Assembly: GCA_030610325.1 (NCBI GenBank)
Contig: JAUWRZ010000012.1
Span: forward strand, 1 to 15,021
DNA: 15,021 bases
Source of the DNA: Sulfurimonadaceae bacterium
GTDB taxonomy: Bacteria > Campylobacterota > Campylobacteria > Campylobacterales > Sulfurimonadaceae
Direction: 5' to 3'
In this document: positions 1 to 7,785 of the stretch, piece by piece
Numbering within the stretch: position 1 is the first letter of the stretch
How the letters are laid out: each line of letters opens with the position of its first letter
Notes under the pieces: generated by a model
Databases searched by the model: none
Seen by the model: the letters and a program-made list of their open reading frames with translations, nothing else
What the model was told of the DNA's origin: nothing
Translations under genes and position numbers: made by a program

Positions 1-419
1 CCAGGAAGATCAAAAAAGGGCAGTTCAACTTCAATGATTTCCTCGAGCAGATGGAGAGCATCAAGAAGATGGGAAGCATGAAGTCCATCATGGGTATGAT
101 CCCGGGTATGGGTAACATGGCCAAAGCGATCGGCGACTTCGATATGGAGAACTCTCAGGAGCTCAAAAACATCAAAGCGATGGTCGGATCGATGACACTA
201 AAAGAGCGTGAGCAACCAGACCTCCTGAACAACAGCCGTAAGAAGCGTATAGCTAAAGGTTGCGGGATGGAAGCTGTGGATGTGAACCGTGTCCTGAAGA
301 AGTTCAAGAACGCTTCAAAGATGGCAAAGAAGTTCTCCGGTAAAAAGGGGATGCGTGATTTGCAGAACATGATGCAGCAACAGCAGGGACCTGGCGGTAT
401 GGGTGGTCTACCCCGCTAG
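1..419 (+). CDS. ffh: Signal recognition particle protein Ffh (SRP54), C-terminal part
   Basis: This is the 3' end of ffh. The reading frame is open from base 3 and the 5' end lies outside the window. The visible 138 residues are the methionine-rich M domain, which binds SRP RNA and the hydrophobic signal sequences of nascent inner-membrane proteins. Visible marks are the FNDFLEQM segment, the Met-rich finger region around SMKSIMGMIPGMGNMAK, the RNA-binding stretch SRKKRIAKGCG, and the Gln/Gly/Met-rich tail ending in GGLPR before TAG. The NG GTPase domain is not in the window. It is followed by rpsP, the usual Campylobacterota order, but separated by about 150 bp that holds two hairpins. Identification is secure by motif and context. 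Confidence 0.95.
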   Translation, partial: RKIKKGQFNFNDFLEQMESIKKMGSMKSIMGMIPGMGNMAKAIGDFDMENSQELKNIKAMVGSMTLKEREQPDLLNNSRKKRIAKGCGMEAVDVNRVLKKFKNASKMAKKFSGKKGMRDLQNMMQQQQGPGGMGGLPR

Positions 420-428
420 ATAGAAAAA

Positions 429-475
429 GGAGTGTTGCGGATTGAGTCTTAAAGAGACTTAGTCCGCAGCACTCC
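429..475 (+). other. Long RNA hairpin between ffh and rpsP
   Basis: The sequence shows an inverted repeat of 22 pairs (429-450 with 454-475) around a three-base AAA loop. All positions pair as RNA: 18 Watson-Crick pairs and four G-U pairs (435-469, 442-462, 444-460, 450-454). It starts 9 nt after the ffh stop codon. There is no T-tract after it, so it is not a classical intrinsic terminator. It could be an RNase III processing site, a 3' stabiliser of ffh mRNA, an attenuator ahead of rpsP, or a mobile palindromic repeat. The pairing is seen directly; the role is inference. Confidence 0.8.
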
Positions 476-477
476 AG

Positions 478-498
478 GTATCCGGACTATCCGGGTAC
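478..498 (+). other. Second hairpin between ffh and rpsP
   Basis: Eight-pair stem: GTATCCGG (478-485) pairs with CCGGGTAC (491-498), with one T-G wobble, around the loop ACTAT. It lies 2 nt after the larger hairpin, so the two form a tandem structure in the ffh-rpsP gap. No T-run follows. Function unknown. Confidence 0.6.
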
Positions 499-568
499 TG
501 GTGTGAGACAGCAAATAAATTCAGTAAGTTGAAATAGGACTTACGCAGAGAAACACAAGGAAACAACA

Positions 569-799
569 ATGGCAACAGTGATCAGACTGACTCGTATGGG
601 TCGTAAGAAGCAACCGTTTTACCGTATCGCGGTAACAGACTCTCGTAAACGTCGTGATGGCGGATGGATCGAGCTTATCGGTTACTACAACCCTATGACT
701 GAAGAGAAGACGCTTAAGTATGACGAAGAGCGCCTTGACTACTGGTTGAGCGTCGGTGCAAAGATGAGTAGCCGCGTTAAAAAGATCACTGGTAAGTAA
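569..799 (+). CDS. rpsP: 30S ribosomal protein S16
   Basis: This 76-residue protein is a 30S subunit component that binds 16S rRNA and assists small-subunit assembly. The N-terminus [20 protein letters not shown] and the following [10 protein letters not shown] and IGYYNP segments are the standard S16 signature, and the length is normal for this phylum. The ATG start is preceded by AAGGA at 557-561, 7 nt upstream. khpA follows after only 2 nt, so the two are very likely co-translated. Nothing is unusual in the coding sequence. Confidence 0.98.
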   Translation: MATVIRLTRMGRKKQPFYRIAVTDSRKRRDGGWIELIGYYNPMTEEKTLKYDEERLDYWLSVGAKMSSRVKKITGK

Positions 800-801
800 T
801 C

Positions 802-1041
802 ATGGTCATCGACTTTGTCAGAGATTTCTCACGACTTATCGCAGCTTATCCGGATGATATCCATGTAGAAGCGATCGAGGGTGAGAGTATGACAGAGATC
901 ATCCTCCACGCCAATCAGGCCGATGTCGGTAAACTCATTGGCAAAGAGGGCAAGATGATCGGTGCTATCAAGACCGTCATCTCCGGCTGTAAAGCCAAAG
1001 ACGGTAAGAGTTACCGCATCAATGTCGAAAGCATTCGCTAA
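802..1041 (+). CDS. khpA: KH-domain RNA-binding protein KhpA
   Basis: A 79-residue single KH-domain protein of the KhpA (YlqC) family, a small RNA-binding protein found next to rpsP in many bacteria. The GXXG loop that contacts RNA is visible as IGKEG at residues 46-50, within VGKLIGKEGKMIGAI. The rest is a compact KH fold ending in YRINVESIR. It starts 2 nt after the rpsP stop and precedes rimM, matching the conserved rpsP-khpA-rimM-trmD-rplS operon. Its stop codon lies in the loop of a 10-bp inverted repeat (1024-1057). In other bacteria KhpA acts with KhpB in RNA binding; no khpB is in this window. Confidence 0.92.
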   Translation: MVIDFVRDFSRLIAAYPDDIHVEAIEGESMTEIILHANQADVGKLIGKEGKMIGAIKTVISGCKAKDGKSYRINVESIR

Positions 1042-1057
1042 GACGTTTGCTTTCGAC
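1024..1057 (+). other. Hairpin enclosing the khpA stop codon
   Basis: GTCGAAAGCA (1024-1033) is perfectly complementary to TGCTTTCGAC (1048-1057), leaving a 14-nt loop that contains the khpA TAA (1039-1041). No T-tract follows and rimM begins 44 nt downstream. It may modulate transcript level or processing between khpA and rimM. The inverted repeat is seen directly; the role is inferred. Confidence 0.6.
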
Positions 1058-1101
1058 CTTCCAGACTATCTTATACCCGATTCCCTCCAGAGGCAAAAAC
1101 C

Positions 1102-1638
1102 TTGAAAAAGACATCTGAACTTCTACACATAGCTACTTTGGGTCGCACCGTTGGACTTAAAGGCGACATGAAGCTGCATATCACTACGGACTTTCCGGAA
1201 CAGTTTGTCAATGGTGCCAGTTTTTTATTGAAAGATGGAAACAGCGTGACATTGTCCAATGTCAATCATCAGCGAAACACGGTACGCCTTGAGGGGTGTG
1301 ATACTCCCGAGGCGACCAAGCGTTATATCAATGCAAAGTTATATACGACTTATGAGGCGACTCGTGAGGCGTGTGAGCTTGATGAGGGACAGTTCTTCTG
1401 GTTTGATATCGTCGGCTGTATGGTCGAGGAGGATGGCCGTGAGTTAGGTCGCGTCACTGATGTCGATCGCATAAACGTCCAGGACTATCTGTTGATAAAG
1501 ACTGATGATCTGTTGGTGGCTCAGGGTGAGCCTAAGACATTTCTAATCCCTTATCAGCCCCCTTTCATCGTACATACGGATATGGCTTCCAAACGTATCG
1601 AGGTCAAGGGTGGTCTGGACCTTTTGAGAGCTTCTTAG
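1102..1638 (+). CDS. rimM: Ribosome maturation factor RimM
   Basis: A 178-residue 16S rRNA processing factor that binds the 30S subunit near S19 and helps mature the head domain. The N-terminal RimM domain is seen in [17 protein letters not shown] (residues 9-25) and the C-terminal PRC-barrel in [19 protein letters not shown] (residues 98-116) through [11 protein letters not shown] (147-157). The start is TTG, with AGAGG at 1089-1093 eight bases upstream and no better ATG before the conserved N-terminus. Its TAG stop shares one base with the GTG start of trmD, so translation is probably coupled. This overlap also shows that TAG works as a real terminator in this genome. Confidence 0.96.
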   Translation: MKKTSELLHIATLGRTVGLKGDMKLHITTDFPEQFVNGASFLLKDGNSVTLSNVNHQRNTVRLEGCDTPEATKRYINAKLYTTYEATREACELDEGQFFWFDIVGCMVEEDGRELGRVTDVDRINVQDYLLIKTDDLLVAQGEPKTFLIPYQPPFIVHTDMASKRIEVKGGLDLLRAS

Positions 1639-2339
1639 TGCGTTTTACCTATGTCACTCTCTTTGGGAACCTCATAGAGGGTTACTTTCAGGACTCTATT
1701 TTGAAGCGTGCGCATGATAAAGAGCTTTTTGAGGTCGATTACCTTAATCCCAGGGACTTCTCGTCGAACAGGCATCAAAAAGTCGATGATACTGCTGTCG
1801 GCGGTGGAGCAGGGATGGTGATGACACCACAACCGCTTTTTGATACCCTGCGTGAGCTAAAAGCGAGAGGTGATGTCTATATCATCTTCCCTACACCGGT
1901 CGGAAAACCGTTTGTGCAAAACGATGCCAAGCGTCTGGCGAAGAAGAAGCATATCGCTTTTGTAAGCGGCCGTTATGAGGGCATAGACGAACGTGTCATC
2001 GAGACCTTTGCTGATGAGCTTTTCAGTATAGGTGATTATATCCTTACGGGTGGTGAACTTCCTTCACTGGTCATGAGTGATGCTATCTTGCGAAATGTCG
2101 AAGGTGTATTGGGAAATAGTGACTCTCTGGAGATGGAGAGTTTTGAGACGCCACTTTTAGAAGCGCCTTCGTTCGGAAAACCCCCTTTATTTGAAGGAAG
2201 TAGTGCCCCATCAGAATATTTAAAGGGTAATCATAGTAAAATTGCCGCACTAAAATCAGCCCTGTCTGAATGTAAGACAAAGTTCTTCAGGCCTGAGCAG
2301 CTGTTACAGCATCAAAAAAGGACATCTTATGAGAAATAA
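1638..2339 (+). CDS. trmD: tRNA (guanine-N1-)-methyltransferase TrmD
   Basis: SPOUT-family enzyme that methylates G37 at N1 in tRNAs from S-adenosylmethionine, preventing +1 frameshifting. Trefoil-knot motifs are clear: [13 protein letters not shown] (residues 108-120) and [20 protein letters not shown] (130-149), followed by the C-terminal domain with LKGNHSKI (195-202). The 233-residue length is normal. The start is GTG, overlapping the rimM stop by one base. The end overlaps rplS by 11 nt. At the position of the E. coli catalytic base Asp169 (EDSF), a by-eye alignment gives EMESF, so Glu167 would replace Asp; this may be a lineage feature or an alignment shift. Confidence 0.97.
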   Translation: MRFTYVTLFGNLIEGYFQDSILKRAHDKELFEVDYLNPRDFSSNRHQKVDDTAVGGGAGMVMTPQPLFDTLRELKARGDVYIIFPTPVGKPFVQNDAKRLAKKKHIAFVSGRYEGIDERVIETFADELFSIGDYILTGGELPSLVMSDAILRNVEGVLGNSDSLEMESFETPLLEAPSFGKPPLFEGSSAPSEYLKGNHSKIAALKSALSECKTKFFRPEQLLQHQKRTSYEK

Positions 2340-2685
2340 GTATATTGAGAATTTCGAGAATGCCCAGGTCGCTGGTAAGAATATCCCTGAGTTTCGTGCA
2401 GGTGATACTCTACGCCTGGCGGTCACTATTAAAGAGGGTAGCAAGACCCGTGTACAGAGTTACGAGGGTGTATGTATCGCAAAGCGCGGTCAAGGCACCG
2501 GTATGACTATCAACGTACGTAAGATCGGCGCTAACGGTGTTGGTATCGAGCGTATGTTCCCTGTCTACAGTGACAGTATCAACGAGATCCAGGTCATCCG
2601 TCGTGGTCGCGTTCGTCGCGCAAGACTTTTCTACCTACGCGACCTTGCAGGTAAGAAAGCACGTATCAAAGAACTTCGCAAGTAA
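2329..2685 (+). CDS. rplS: 50S ribosomal protein L19
   Basis: A 118-residue large-subunit protein at the 30S-50S interface. Signature segments include [43 protein letters not shown] and the basic [25 protein letters not shown] tail, seen in the expected order. The ATG lies inside the end of trmD with AAGGA at 2318-2322, 6 nt upstream. It is the last gene of the translation operon: a stop-enclosing hairpin at 2669-2698 and a 205-bp AT-rich gap follow. Nothing is unusual in the protein. Confidence 0.98.
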   Translation: MRNKYIENFENAQVAGKNIPEFRAGDTLRLAVTIKEGSKTRVQSYEGVCIAKRGQGTGMTINVRKIGANGVGIERMFPVYSDSINEIQVIRRGRVRRARLFYLRDLAGKKARIKELRK

Positions 2686-2698
2686 TTGCGACGTTCTT
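2669..2698 (+). terminator. Hairpin at the end of rplS, candidate terminator
   Basis: Bases 2669-2681 pair with 2686-2698: 12 pairs with one T-C mismatch (2675-2692), closing on the four-base loop GTAA that contains the rplS TAA stop. It is not followed by a T-tract, only by CCCC, so an intrinsic terminator is uncertain. It sits at the operon end, where a terminator or a 3'-end stabilising stem is expected. Confidence 0.45.
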
Positions 2699-2850
2699 CC
2701 CCAAGATAGACCACCTCTTCACGCTCGACTAAAACAACGCATCTTTACCCATTCTAAAGCCGCTACACCCCTATTTAAGCTGTATTATAAGCTTGCTATG
2801 TTACCGTTGACTTTATAAAATATAACAATAAAAAATACTGTTTACCTTCA

Positions 2851-2889
2851 AATAATATTATCCTGTAGGCCATAAATAAAGGGGAGAGA
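2851..2889 (+). promoter_or_regulatory. Possible promoter region and strong ribosome-binding site of the histidine kinase gene
   Basis: The 205 bp between rplS and the kinase gene are AT-rich toward the 3' end. A TATTAT box at 2856-2861 is a candidate -10; no convincing -35 is visible, as is common in Campylobacterota. GGGGAGAG at 2881-2888 is a good Shine-Dalgarno sequence just before the ATG at 2891. The ribosome-binding site is well supported; the promoter assignment is weak. Confidence 0.35.
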
Positions 2890-2890
2890 T

Positions 2891-5545
2891 ATGCGACAGT
2901 TTATCATCCTGTGCTTCGTATTGATATCCACGTTATATGCCAAGACCGCATATCAACAGATCAACTTGGGTGTGTTCTCGAGTCATGAGAACGCTGTGAA
3001 CTATCTAGACAGATTAAACAAAGAGATGTGGAAGGAGCAGCAGCAGTACGGATTCTCATTCGTCGTCTGGCCCAAAGGGGAGTTTTATGCTGTTTCGACA
3101 AAGCCGATCGCAGATAAGCAGCGTATAGAGCGGATATGGCCGTTGATCGAGAAGGTCCAGCCTGATGCCTATGTGAAGATGGTCTATGATGAGTCTCTTC
3201 CAAGTGACAGGTATGTACCTGCCCCAGTACAAAAGCAGACAAAAAAAGTGAAAGTGCCTGTAGCAGCTCCTGTGGAAAAAGTAGAAAAGATCATAGTAGA
3301 GGACCCTGTTGTCTTTGAGAAAGATGTCGTTGTAGAGGAGTTTGATGATGGCATGGATATGGTCATCCAGAAGGCAACAGAGGATGTTGGAAGTGCCAAA
3401 GTAGAGATACCAGAGCGAGACCTTAGTCAGTTCATCCGTCCCAAAGTAGTAGAGCCTGCTGTTGTCAGTACCGAAGAGGACTCTTTCTGGAGTGACTGGT
3501 CTGATGTCATCTATTGGCTCTTGTTACTGGGTCTGCTTCTTTTTGCCCTCTATCAGCACTTTAAGCTCTTAAAATACTATGCGACACTGCGTGAGTCAGA
3601 AGCATCATGCCAAGCAGGTATAAAAGCCAAAGATGAGTTCCTGGCCAAGATGAGTCATGAGATCAGGACGCCGATGCATGCCATCATGGGTTTTGGTCAC
3701 CTGCTTAAGGAGACAAGACTAAGCTCACGGCAGAGTGAGTATCTTGATAAGATGCAAAGTTCCGCCGAGTTGCTGTTGAACATCATCAATGATATCCTTG
3801 ATTTCTCCAAGATCGAAGCCGGTGAGTTGAACATCGAGATGGTCGAGTTCAATATAAACACCATCCTCGACAATGTCTCCAACCTGATGCATGTAAAGAT
3901 GTATGAGAAAGATATCGAGTTCATGTACGATATAGATAACCATGTACCTGCGAAGATGGTGGGGGACCCATTGCGTATTGAACAGGTACTGACAAATCTT
4001 CTGGGTAATGCCGTGAAGTTTACGGCCGAAGGTGAGATCTCCGTAAAAGTGAAGCGGATATACACAGACAGTGATGATGTCATCATCGAGTTTGCGATCT
4101 CTGATACCGGGATCGGCTTGAAGCCTGAACAGATAGAGAGGCTATTTCAGTCCTATAGCCAGGCCTCGGATTCGACAAGCCGCGAGTATGGCGGGACAGG
4201 CCTTGGGCTTGCGATCTCCAAACAGCTGGTCGAACTGATGGGAGGAGAGATCAGTGTGACCAGTGAGTTTGGTAAAGGGAGTACCTTCACCTTCTTCGTC
4301 ACAGCAGGATCGCAGAAGGCCCTTGAGAAACGTCAGTACCGTCTGCCATCAAAATCGCTTGTGAACAGTAATGTACTTATCGTCGATAGGTACCTTAAAT
4401 CTGCAAACACCTTAAAGCAGATGTTGACTTATTACCATTTCAGATCAGATATAGTCCATGCTGAGAACGAAGCGCTCTATGTGCTAAAAGACAACACCTA
4501 TGATATGGTGTTCATCGCCTCCGAGTTCACTTCGCAAGACCGAAAGAACTCGATTCAAAAGTATAAAGCCATAAGTGAGGCGAAGATAGTCCTCATCGAA
4601 AACTCTCAGGAGCTGATCTCTACTTTTATGAACAAACAGCTGCCTGTCGATGCCATACTCTATAAACCCTATACTCAGCAGGACCTTCTGGATATGTTCT
4701 ATGAGGTCTATAGTGAGTTTAAAGAGAAGACACAGCAGACTTATACAAGAGAGGACCTTAGTGAACTCAAAGGAAGCCGGATACTGCTCGCAGAGGACAA
4801 TCAGATCAACCAGAGGATCATCTTTGGTCTGTTTGAAGGCAGTGGGATCGAGATCACGGTAGCCTGGAATGGACAAGAAGCCATCGATCAGCTTGCCGAG
4901 GACTCCGACTTTGATATGGTCTTCATGGATATCAATATGCCTGTCATGGGCGGATATGAGGCGAGTAGGAAGATCCTTGAACATGAGGAGTATCGACATA
5001 TCCCGATCATCGCACTGACGGCAAATGCACTCAACGCTGATGTCCAGAAGGTAAAAGATGCCGGTATGCTGATGTCATTGAGCAAGCCGTTGGATATACA
5101 GAAGCTCTATGAGACCCTATTTAAGTATATTCAGCCAAGGGAGCTGGATGAAAGTATTGAGGCACCGCTTGATTCTAATGATATCAGGCATGATCTCAAG
5201 TCGATGTTTAAATTGAGTAATCTCAATGCAAGAGATGGATTGGAACGTGCGAATGGTGATATTGGGCTATATAGAGCTGTTCTGTCTGAGTTCTCCAAAC
5301 TCTATTATGACTCCGTATCACAGTTCGAGAAGATGATCGATGCCAGAAAGTGGGATGAGGCCCAGAAGTCAAGTAAGGATATCTATGACCTTTCAGAGAC
5401 CATAGGTGCCTACTCACTCTCAGAGATCGTGAAAAAGCTTCAGGATGAGTTGGCACAAAGGGACCAGGGTGAGTATAAGCCGCTCCTGCAGGAGTACAAC
5501 AAAGAGCTCGTAGGTGTTGTCTACTCCATAGAGTTCATCCTCTGA
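2891..5545 (+). CDS. Membrane hybrid histidine kinase with periplasmic SPOR-like domain
   Basis: An 884-residue two-component sensor. In order: signal peptide (1-17); SPOR-like region (about 20-98, [20 protein letters not shown] then [10 protein letters not shown]), a fold that in other proteins binds denuded peptidoglycan glycans; Val/Lys/Glu/Pro-rich linker (about 105-195); transmembrane helix (206-222); HisKA with phospho-acceptor His256 in KMSHEIRTP; HATPase with N373, DTGIG (405-409) and GGTGLGL (434-440); a degenerate receiver (about 494-607) with Ala543 at the phosphorylation position but Lys592-Pro kept; a canonical receiver (about 629-748) with Asp680 in FMDINMP; and a helical HPt-like tail (about 770-884) with Lys829 where the His is expected. 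It is monocistronic, with a strong RBS upstream and a terminator-like hairpin at its stop. No separate response regulator is adjacent, so its output is unknown. Confidence 0.93.
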   Translation: MRQFIILCFVLISTLYAKTAYQQINLGVFSSHENAVNYLDRLNKEMWKEQQQYGFSFVVWPKGEFYAVSTKPIADKQRIERIWPLIEKVQPDAYVKMVYDESLPSDRYVPAPVQKQTKKVKVPVAAPVEKVEKIIVEDPVVFEKDVVVEEFDDGMDMVIQKATEDVGSAKVEIPERDLSQFIRPKVVEPAVVSTEEDSFWSDWSDVIYWLLLLGLLLFALYQHFKLLKYYATLRESEASCQAGIKAKDEFLAKMSHEIRTPMHAIMGFGHLLKETRLSSRQSEYLDKMQSSAELLLNIINDILDFSKIEAGELNIEMVEFNINTILDNVSNLMHVKMYEKDIEFMYDIDNHVPAKMVGDPLRIEQVLTNLLGNAVKFTAEGEISVKVKRIYTDSDDVIIEFAISDTGIGLKPEQIERLFQSYSQASDSTSREYGGTGLGLAISKQLVELMGGEISVTSEFGKGSTFTFFVTAGSQKALEKRQYRLPSKSLVNSNVLIVDRYLKSANTLKQMLTYYHFRSDIVHAENEALYVLKDNTYDMVFIASEFTSQDRKNSIQKYKAISEAKIVLIENSQELISTFMNKQLPVDAILYKPYTQQDLLDMFYEVYSEFKEKTQQTYTREDLSELKGSRILLAEDNQINQRIIFGLFEGSGIEITVAWNGQEAIDQLAEDSDFDMVFMDINMPVMGGYEASRKILEHEEYRHIPIIALTANALNADVQKVKDAGMLMSLSKPLDIQKLYETLFKYIQPRELDESIEAPLDSNDIRHDLKSMFKLSNLNARDGLERANGDIGLYRAVLSEFSKLYYDSVSQFEKMIDARKWDEAQKSSKDIYDLSETIGAYSLSEIVKKLQDELAQRDQGEYKPLLQEYNKELVGVVYSIEFIL

Positions 5546-5563
5546 TAGACGAGGAGGACTTTT
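5532..5563 (+). terminator. Terminator-like hairpin at the kinase stop codon
   Basis: Bases 5532-5542 pair with 5551-5560 (10 pairs, one T-G wobble, a single bulged A at 5537) around an 8-nt loop that begins with the TGA stop (5543-5545). A run of four T (5560-5563) follows directly. This fits a modest rho-independent terminator for the kinase gene and separates it from the M20 operon promoter. Confidence 0.5.
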
Positions 5564-5670
5564 AGCTGCTGCACTTCACACAGTATCTAATGCAATATCG
5601 CTTTTAATAATACCTTTACTCCTTAAAGATACATCTTACTTACAACCACTCAGAGATCGATCAGATCCCC

Positions 5671-5731
5671 TACTTTTTTTAGTCAGCATCTAGTATAATA
5701 GCGCGCTTGGACTATCCCTATCTTTTTGAGG
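5671..5731 (+). promoter_or_regulatory. Promoter (-10 TATAAT) and ribosome-binding site ahead of the M20 peptidase operon
   Basis: A consensus TATAAT lies at 5694-5699, with a T-rich stretch (5671-5680) where a -35 would be. Transcription would begin at about 5705-5707. That is exactly at the upstream TTG (5707), which would make the message leaderless. TGAGG at 5727-5731 lies 5 nt before the ATG at 5737, giving a normal leader of about 30 nt. The promoter position and the Shine-Dalgarno together favour the ATG start. Confidence 0.65.
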
Positions 5732-5736
5732 CTTAT

Positions 5737-6849
5737 ATGGCGTATCTTGATGATCTAAAAGAGGTTATTACTGTCAACTCCTACACGAAGAACAAAGCGG
5801 GTGTGGATCGTGTAGGTGATATCTTTGACGCCTGGCTCGAAGCGCTCGGCTTTACAGTGACGCACTATAAGCGTGAACTGATCGGCGCACACCGACACTA
5901 CCGTTCATCGCCAAAAGAGGGGAAAAAGCTTCTTCTCCTGGGGCACCTTGATACGGTCTTCCCTCCAGATACCTTCGATCACTACCACGAGGATGAGGAG
6001 TGGGTCTATGGACCAGGCGCCTGTGATATGAAAGGCGGCAATATAGTCGCTCTTGAGGCACTTCGCAACCTTCATCGAGAGGGTACTGATATCGTCAACG
6101 TGGATGTCTTGTTTGTAAGTGATGAAGAGACGGGAAGTGATGACTCTAAACTCATAAGCGGTAAGCTTGCAGAAGCATATGACTACTGTCTTGTCTTTGA
6201 AGCAGCCGGTCCAAATATGGAAGTAGTCACTGCTCGAAAAGGGGTCGGGACCTTTACGATCGACATCGAAGGTGTCGCAAGACATGCGGGTAACCACTAT
6301 GCTGATGGTGTGGATGCAAACCTGGAAGCATCTTATAAACTGCAGGAGCTTGTGGCATTGACTGACCTGGAAAAGGGAACGACGGTCAATGTCGGGAAAG
6401 TCGAAGGCGGTATAGGCGCCAATACCATATCTCCAAAAGCACACCTGCTCTTTGAGTTGCGTTATAAGACGAGTGATGAACGTAAACGTGTATTGACGGC
6501 CATCGATGCCATCGTCGCACACTCGTATGTCGAAGGGACCAAGGCACATCTTAGCGGAGGGATCCAGCGTGATGTCATGCAGAGCAGTAGATCGACACTG
6601 GACTTTGTAGATGATATTGCCCGGATCACCGGAGTCAGATTGCCTACGGAAGAGCGCGGGGGTGTGAGTGATGCAAATATCATCAGCTCCAAAGGCGTGG
6701 TGACACTTGATGGTCTTGGACCTTTTGGTGATGGCGATCATACTCGTCATGAACGTGCGAAGAAGAGCAGCTTTGATGAACGTATCGAACTGACGACAAA
6801 ACTGTTACGGTATTTTGTAGAAAATCTTGATTTTAGGAAGAGCAGATGA
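5737..6849 (+). CDS. M20-family metallopeptidase, glutamate carboxypeptidase type
   Basis: A 370-residue cytoplasmic M20 metallopeptidase resembling carboxypeptidase G2, which removes C-terminal glutamate using two zinc ions. Catalytic elements in order (numbered from ATG 5737): H70 and D72 in LLGHLDTVFPP, D97 in GACDMKGGN, E130/E131 in VSDEETGS, E155 in VFEAAGP, a lid-domain H183 in GVARHAGNHYADGVDAN, and H335 in GDGDHTRHE. All metal-site residues appear present. No signal peptide is visible. An in-frame TTG at 5707 would add 10 residues, but promoter and RBS positions argue for ATG 5737. The stop overlaps the ATG of the following RimK-like gene by 4 nt, indicating coupled expression with an ATP-grasp ligase. 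The exact substrate cannot be read from sequence; glutamate release is the family-based guess. Confidence 0.88.
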   Translation: MAYLDDLKEVITVNSYTKNKAGVDRVGDIFDAWLEALGFTVTHYKRELIGAHRHYRSSPKEGKKLLLLGHLDTVFPPDTFDHYHEDEEWVYGPGACDMKGGNIVALEALRNLHREGTDIVNVDVLFVSDEETGSDDSKLISGKLAEAYDYCLVFEAAGPNMEVVTARKGVGTFTIDIEGVARHAGNHYADGVDANLEASYKLQELVALTDLEKGTTVNVGKVEGGIGANTISPKAHLLFELRYKTSDERKRVLTAIDAIVAHSYVEGTKAHLSGGIQRDVMQSSRSTLDFVDDIARITGVRLPTEERGGVSDANIISSKGVVTLDGLGPFGDGDHTRHERAKKSSFDERIELTTKLLRYFVENLDFRKSR

Positions 6850-7742
6850 GAAATGTGGGATTGTGGCTTTATGCGAATGGCGGTGGTGCAGAGATACAGG
6901 AGAAGATGATAAGACTGTTACGAGAACGTGAGATCGAGACGGTCACGGGACTCGATATGCGTTTTGCGACAGCCGATAAGAACGGCATCATCTGTAATGG
7001 GACAGCGATGTAGGAACTTGACCTCTTCTTCTCTTATAATGCAGGCGAGCAGACCCAGGCACAGCTCTATATGTATCAGACACTTGACCGCTATATACCG
7101 ACAGTGAACAACCATGCCGCTTTTGCTCTGGCAGAGGATAAGCTACGCTCAAACCTCGCACTCTCACAAGCAGGTGTCAACACCTCAGACTACTTCATCT
7201 GTCACCGTGAACGACCAGAAGAGATGGTCGCAAAGTTCGAGGAGTGGGGTAAGATGGTCTTTAAACCGCTCGAAGGCTGGGGAGGAAGTGGTATGGCACT
7301 GCTGGACAACCGTGCTACACTCGACACCTTGATGCCGTTCTTGAACCAGACAGATATCCGTCATATCTATGTAGAGCGCTTCATAGAGAACGATTTTACT
7401 GACTTTCGTGTAGATATCGTCGATGGTGAGTTTATTGCCTGCTACGGACGTAAAGCTAGTGATCGTGACTGGCGGACCAACGTCACATCCGGTGGGACTG
7501 TCATCTTGCGTGAGGCAGATGATGTGATCATCGATCTGGCAAAGAGGGCTACGAAAGCGATCGGACTCGAGATCGCGGGTGTGGATATCCTCTACGATAG
7601 AGAGCGTGAGGAGTATGTAGTCCTGGAAGTCAACGGTATCCCGGCTTTTGCTACTCCTGAACAAGAAGCGTTCGGCCTTGATTTCAACGATATGAAGATC
7701 GAGAAGATCGTCGAGCTGATCGATCGTACTACGAAAAAGTAA
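6846..7742 (+). pseudogene. RimK-like ATP-grasp protein interrupted by an in-frame TAG
   Basis: A 298-codon frame running from the ATG at 6846 (ATGA overlap with the M20 gene) to TAA at 7740-7742, broken only by TAG at codon 56 (7011-7013). The sequence is continuous protein on both sides: MRNVGLWLYANGGG at the start, CNGTAM before the stop, ELDLFFSYNAGEQ after it. Downstream is an ATP-grasp fold of RimK/glutathione-synthase type: MVFKPLEGWGGSGMALL (nucleotide lysine and glycine loop), YVERFI, DFRVDIVDGEF, GRKASDRDWRTNVTSGG, and the metal-binding VLEVNGIPAF. Members ligate an amino acid to a peptide or protein carboxylate. The ATG at 7071 could restart a 223-residue product lacking the N-terminal domain, but no Shine-Dalgarno precedes it. 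Possible causes: recent nonsense mutation (CAG or GAG to TAG), sequence error, or readthrough. Confidence 0.85.
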
Positions 7743-7773
7743 GTAGGATCAAGAGAACTAGATAATAATAACC

Positions 7774-7779
7774 AAGGAG
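7774..7779 (+). promoter_or_regulatory. Consensus ribosome-binding site of the second ATP-grasp gene
   Basis: AAGGAG lies 6 nt before the ATG at 7786, the best Shine-Dalgarno in the operon. It indicates that this gene is translated independently of the interrupted ATP-grasp gene upstream, from which it is separated by 43 nt. Confidence 0.75.
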
Positions 7780-7785
7780 AGCACG

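Noticed and set aside
2807..2826. TTGACT with TATAAC as a promoter ahead of the kinase gene
   Set aside because: Spacing between the two boxes is only 8 nt, too short for a sigma70 promoter.
4484..4999. 171-codon minus-strand open frame inside the kinase gene
   Set aside because: It is antisense to clear receiver-domain sequence and has no independent motif.
5707..5736. TTG at 5707 as the M20 start
   Set aside because: The TATAAT box would place the transcript start at this codon, while ATG 5737 has a Shine-Dalgarno at 5727-5731 and the family N-terminus fits the shorter form.
5905..6750. 281-codon open frame on the minus strand opposite the M20 gene
   Set aside because: It lies wholly antisense to a gene with full M20 motifs, its translation shows no recognisable domain, and it has no supporting context; it is a by-product of codon usage.
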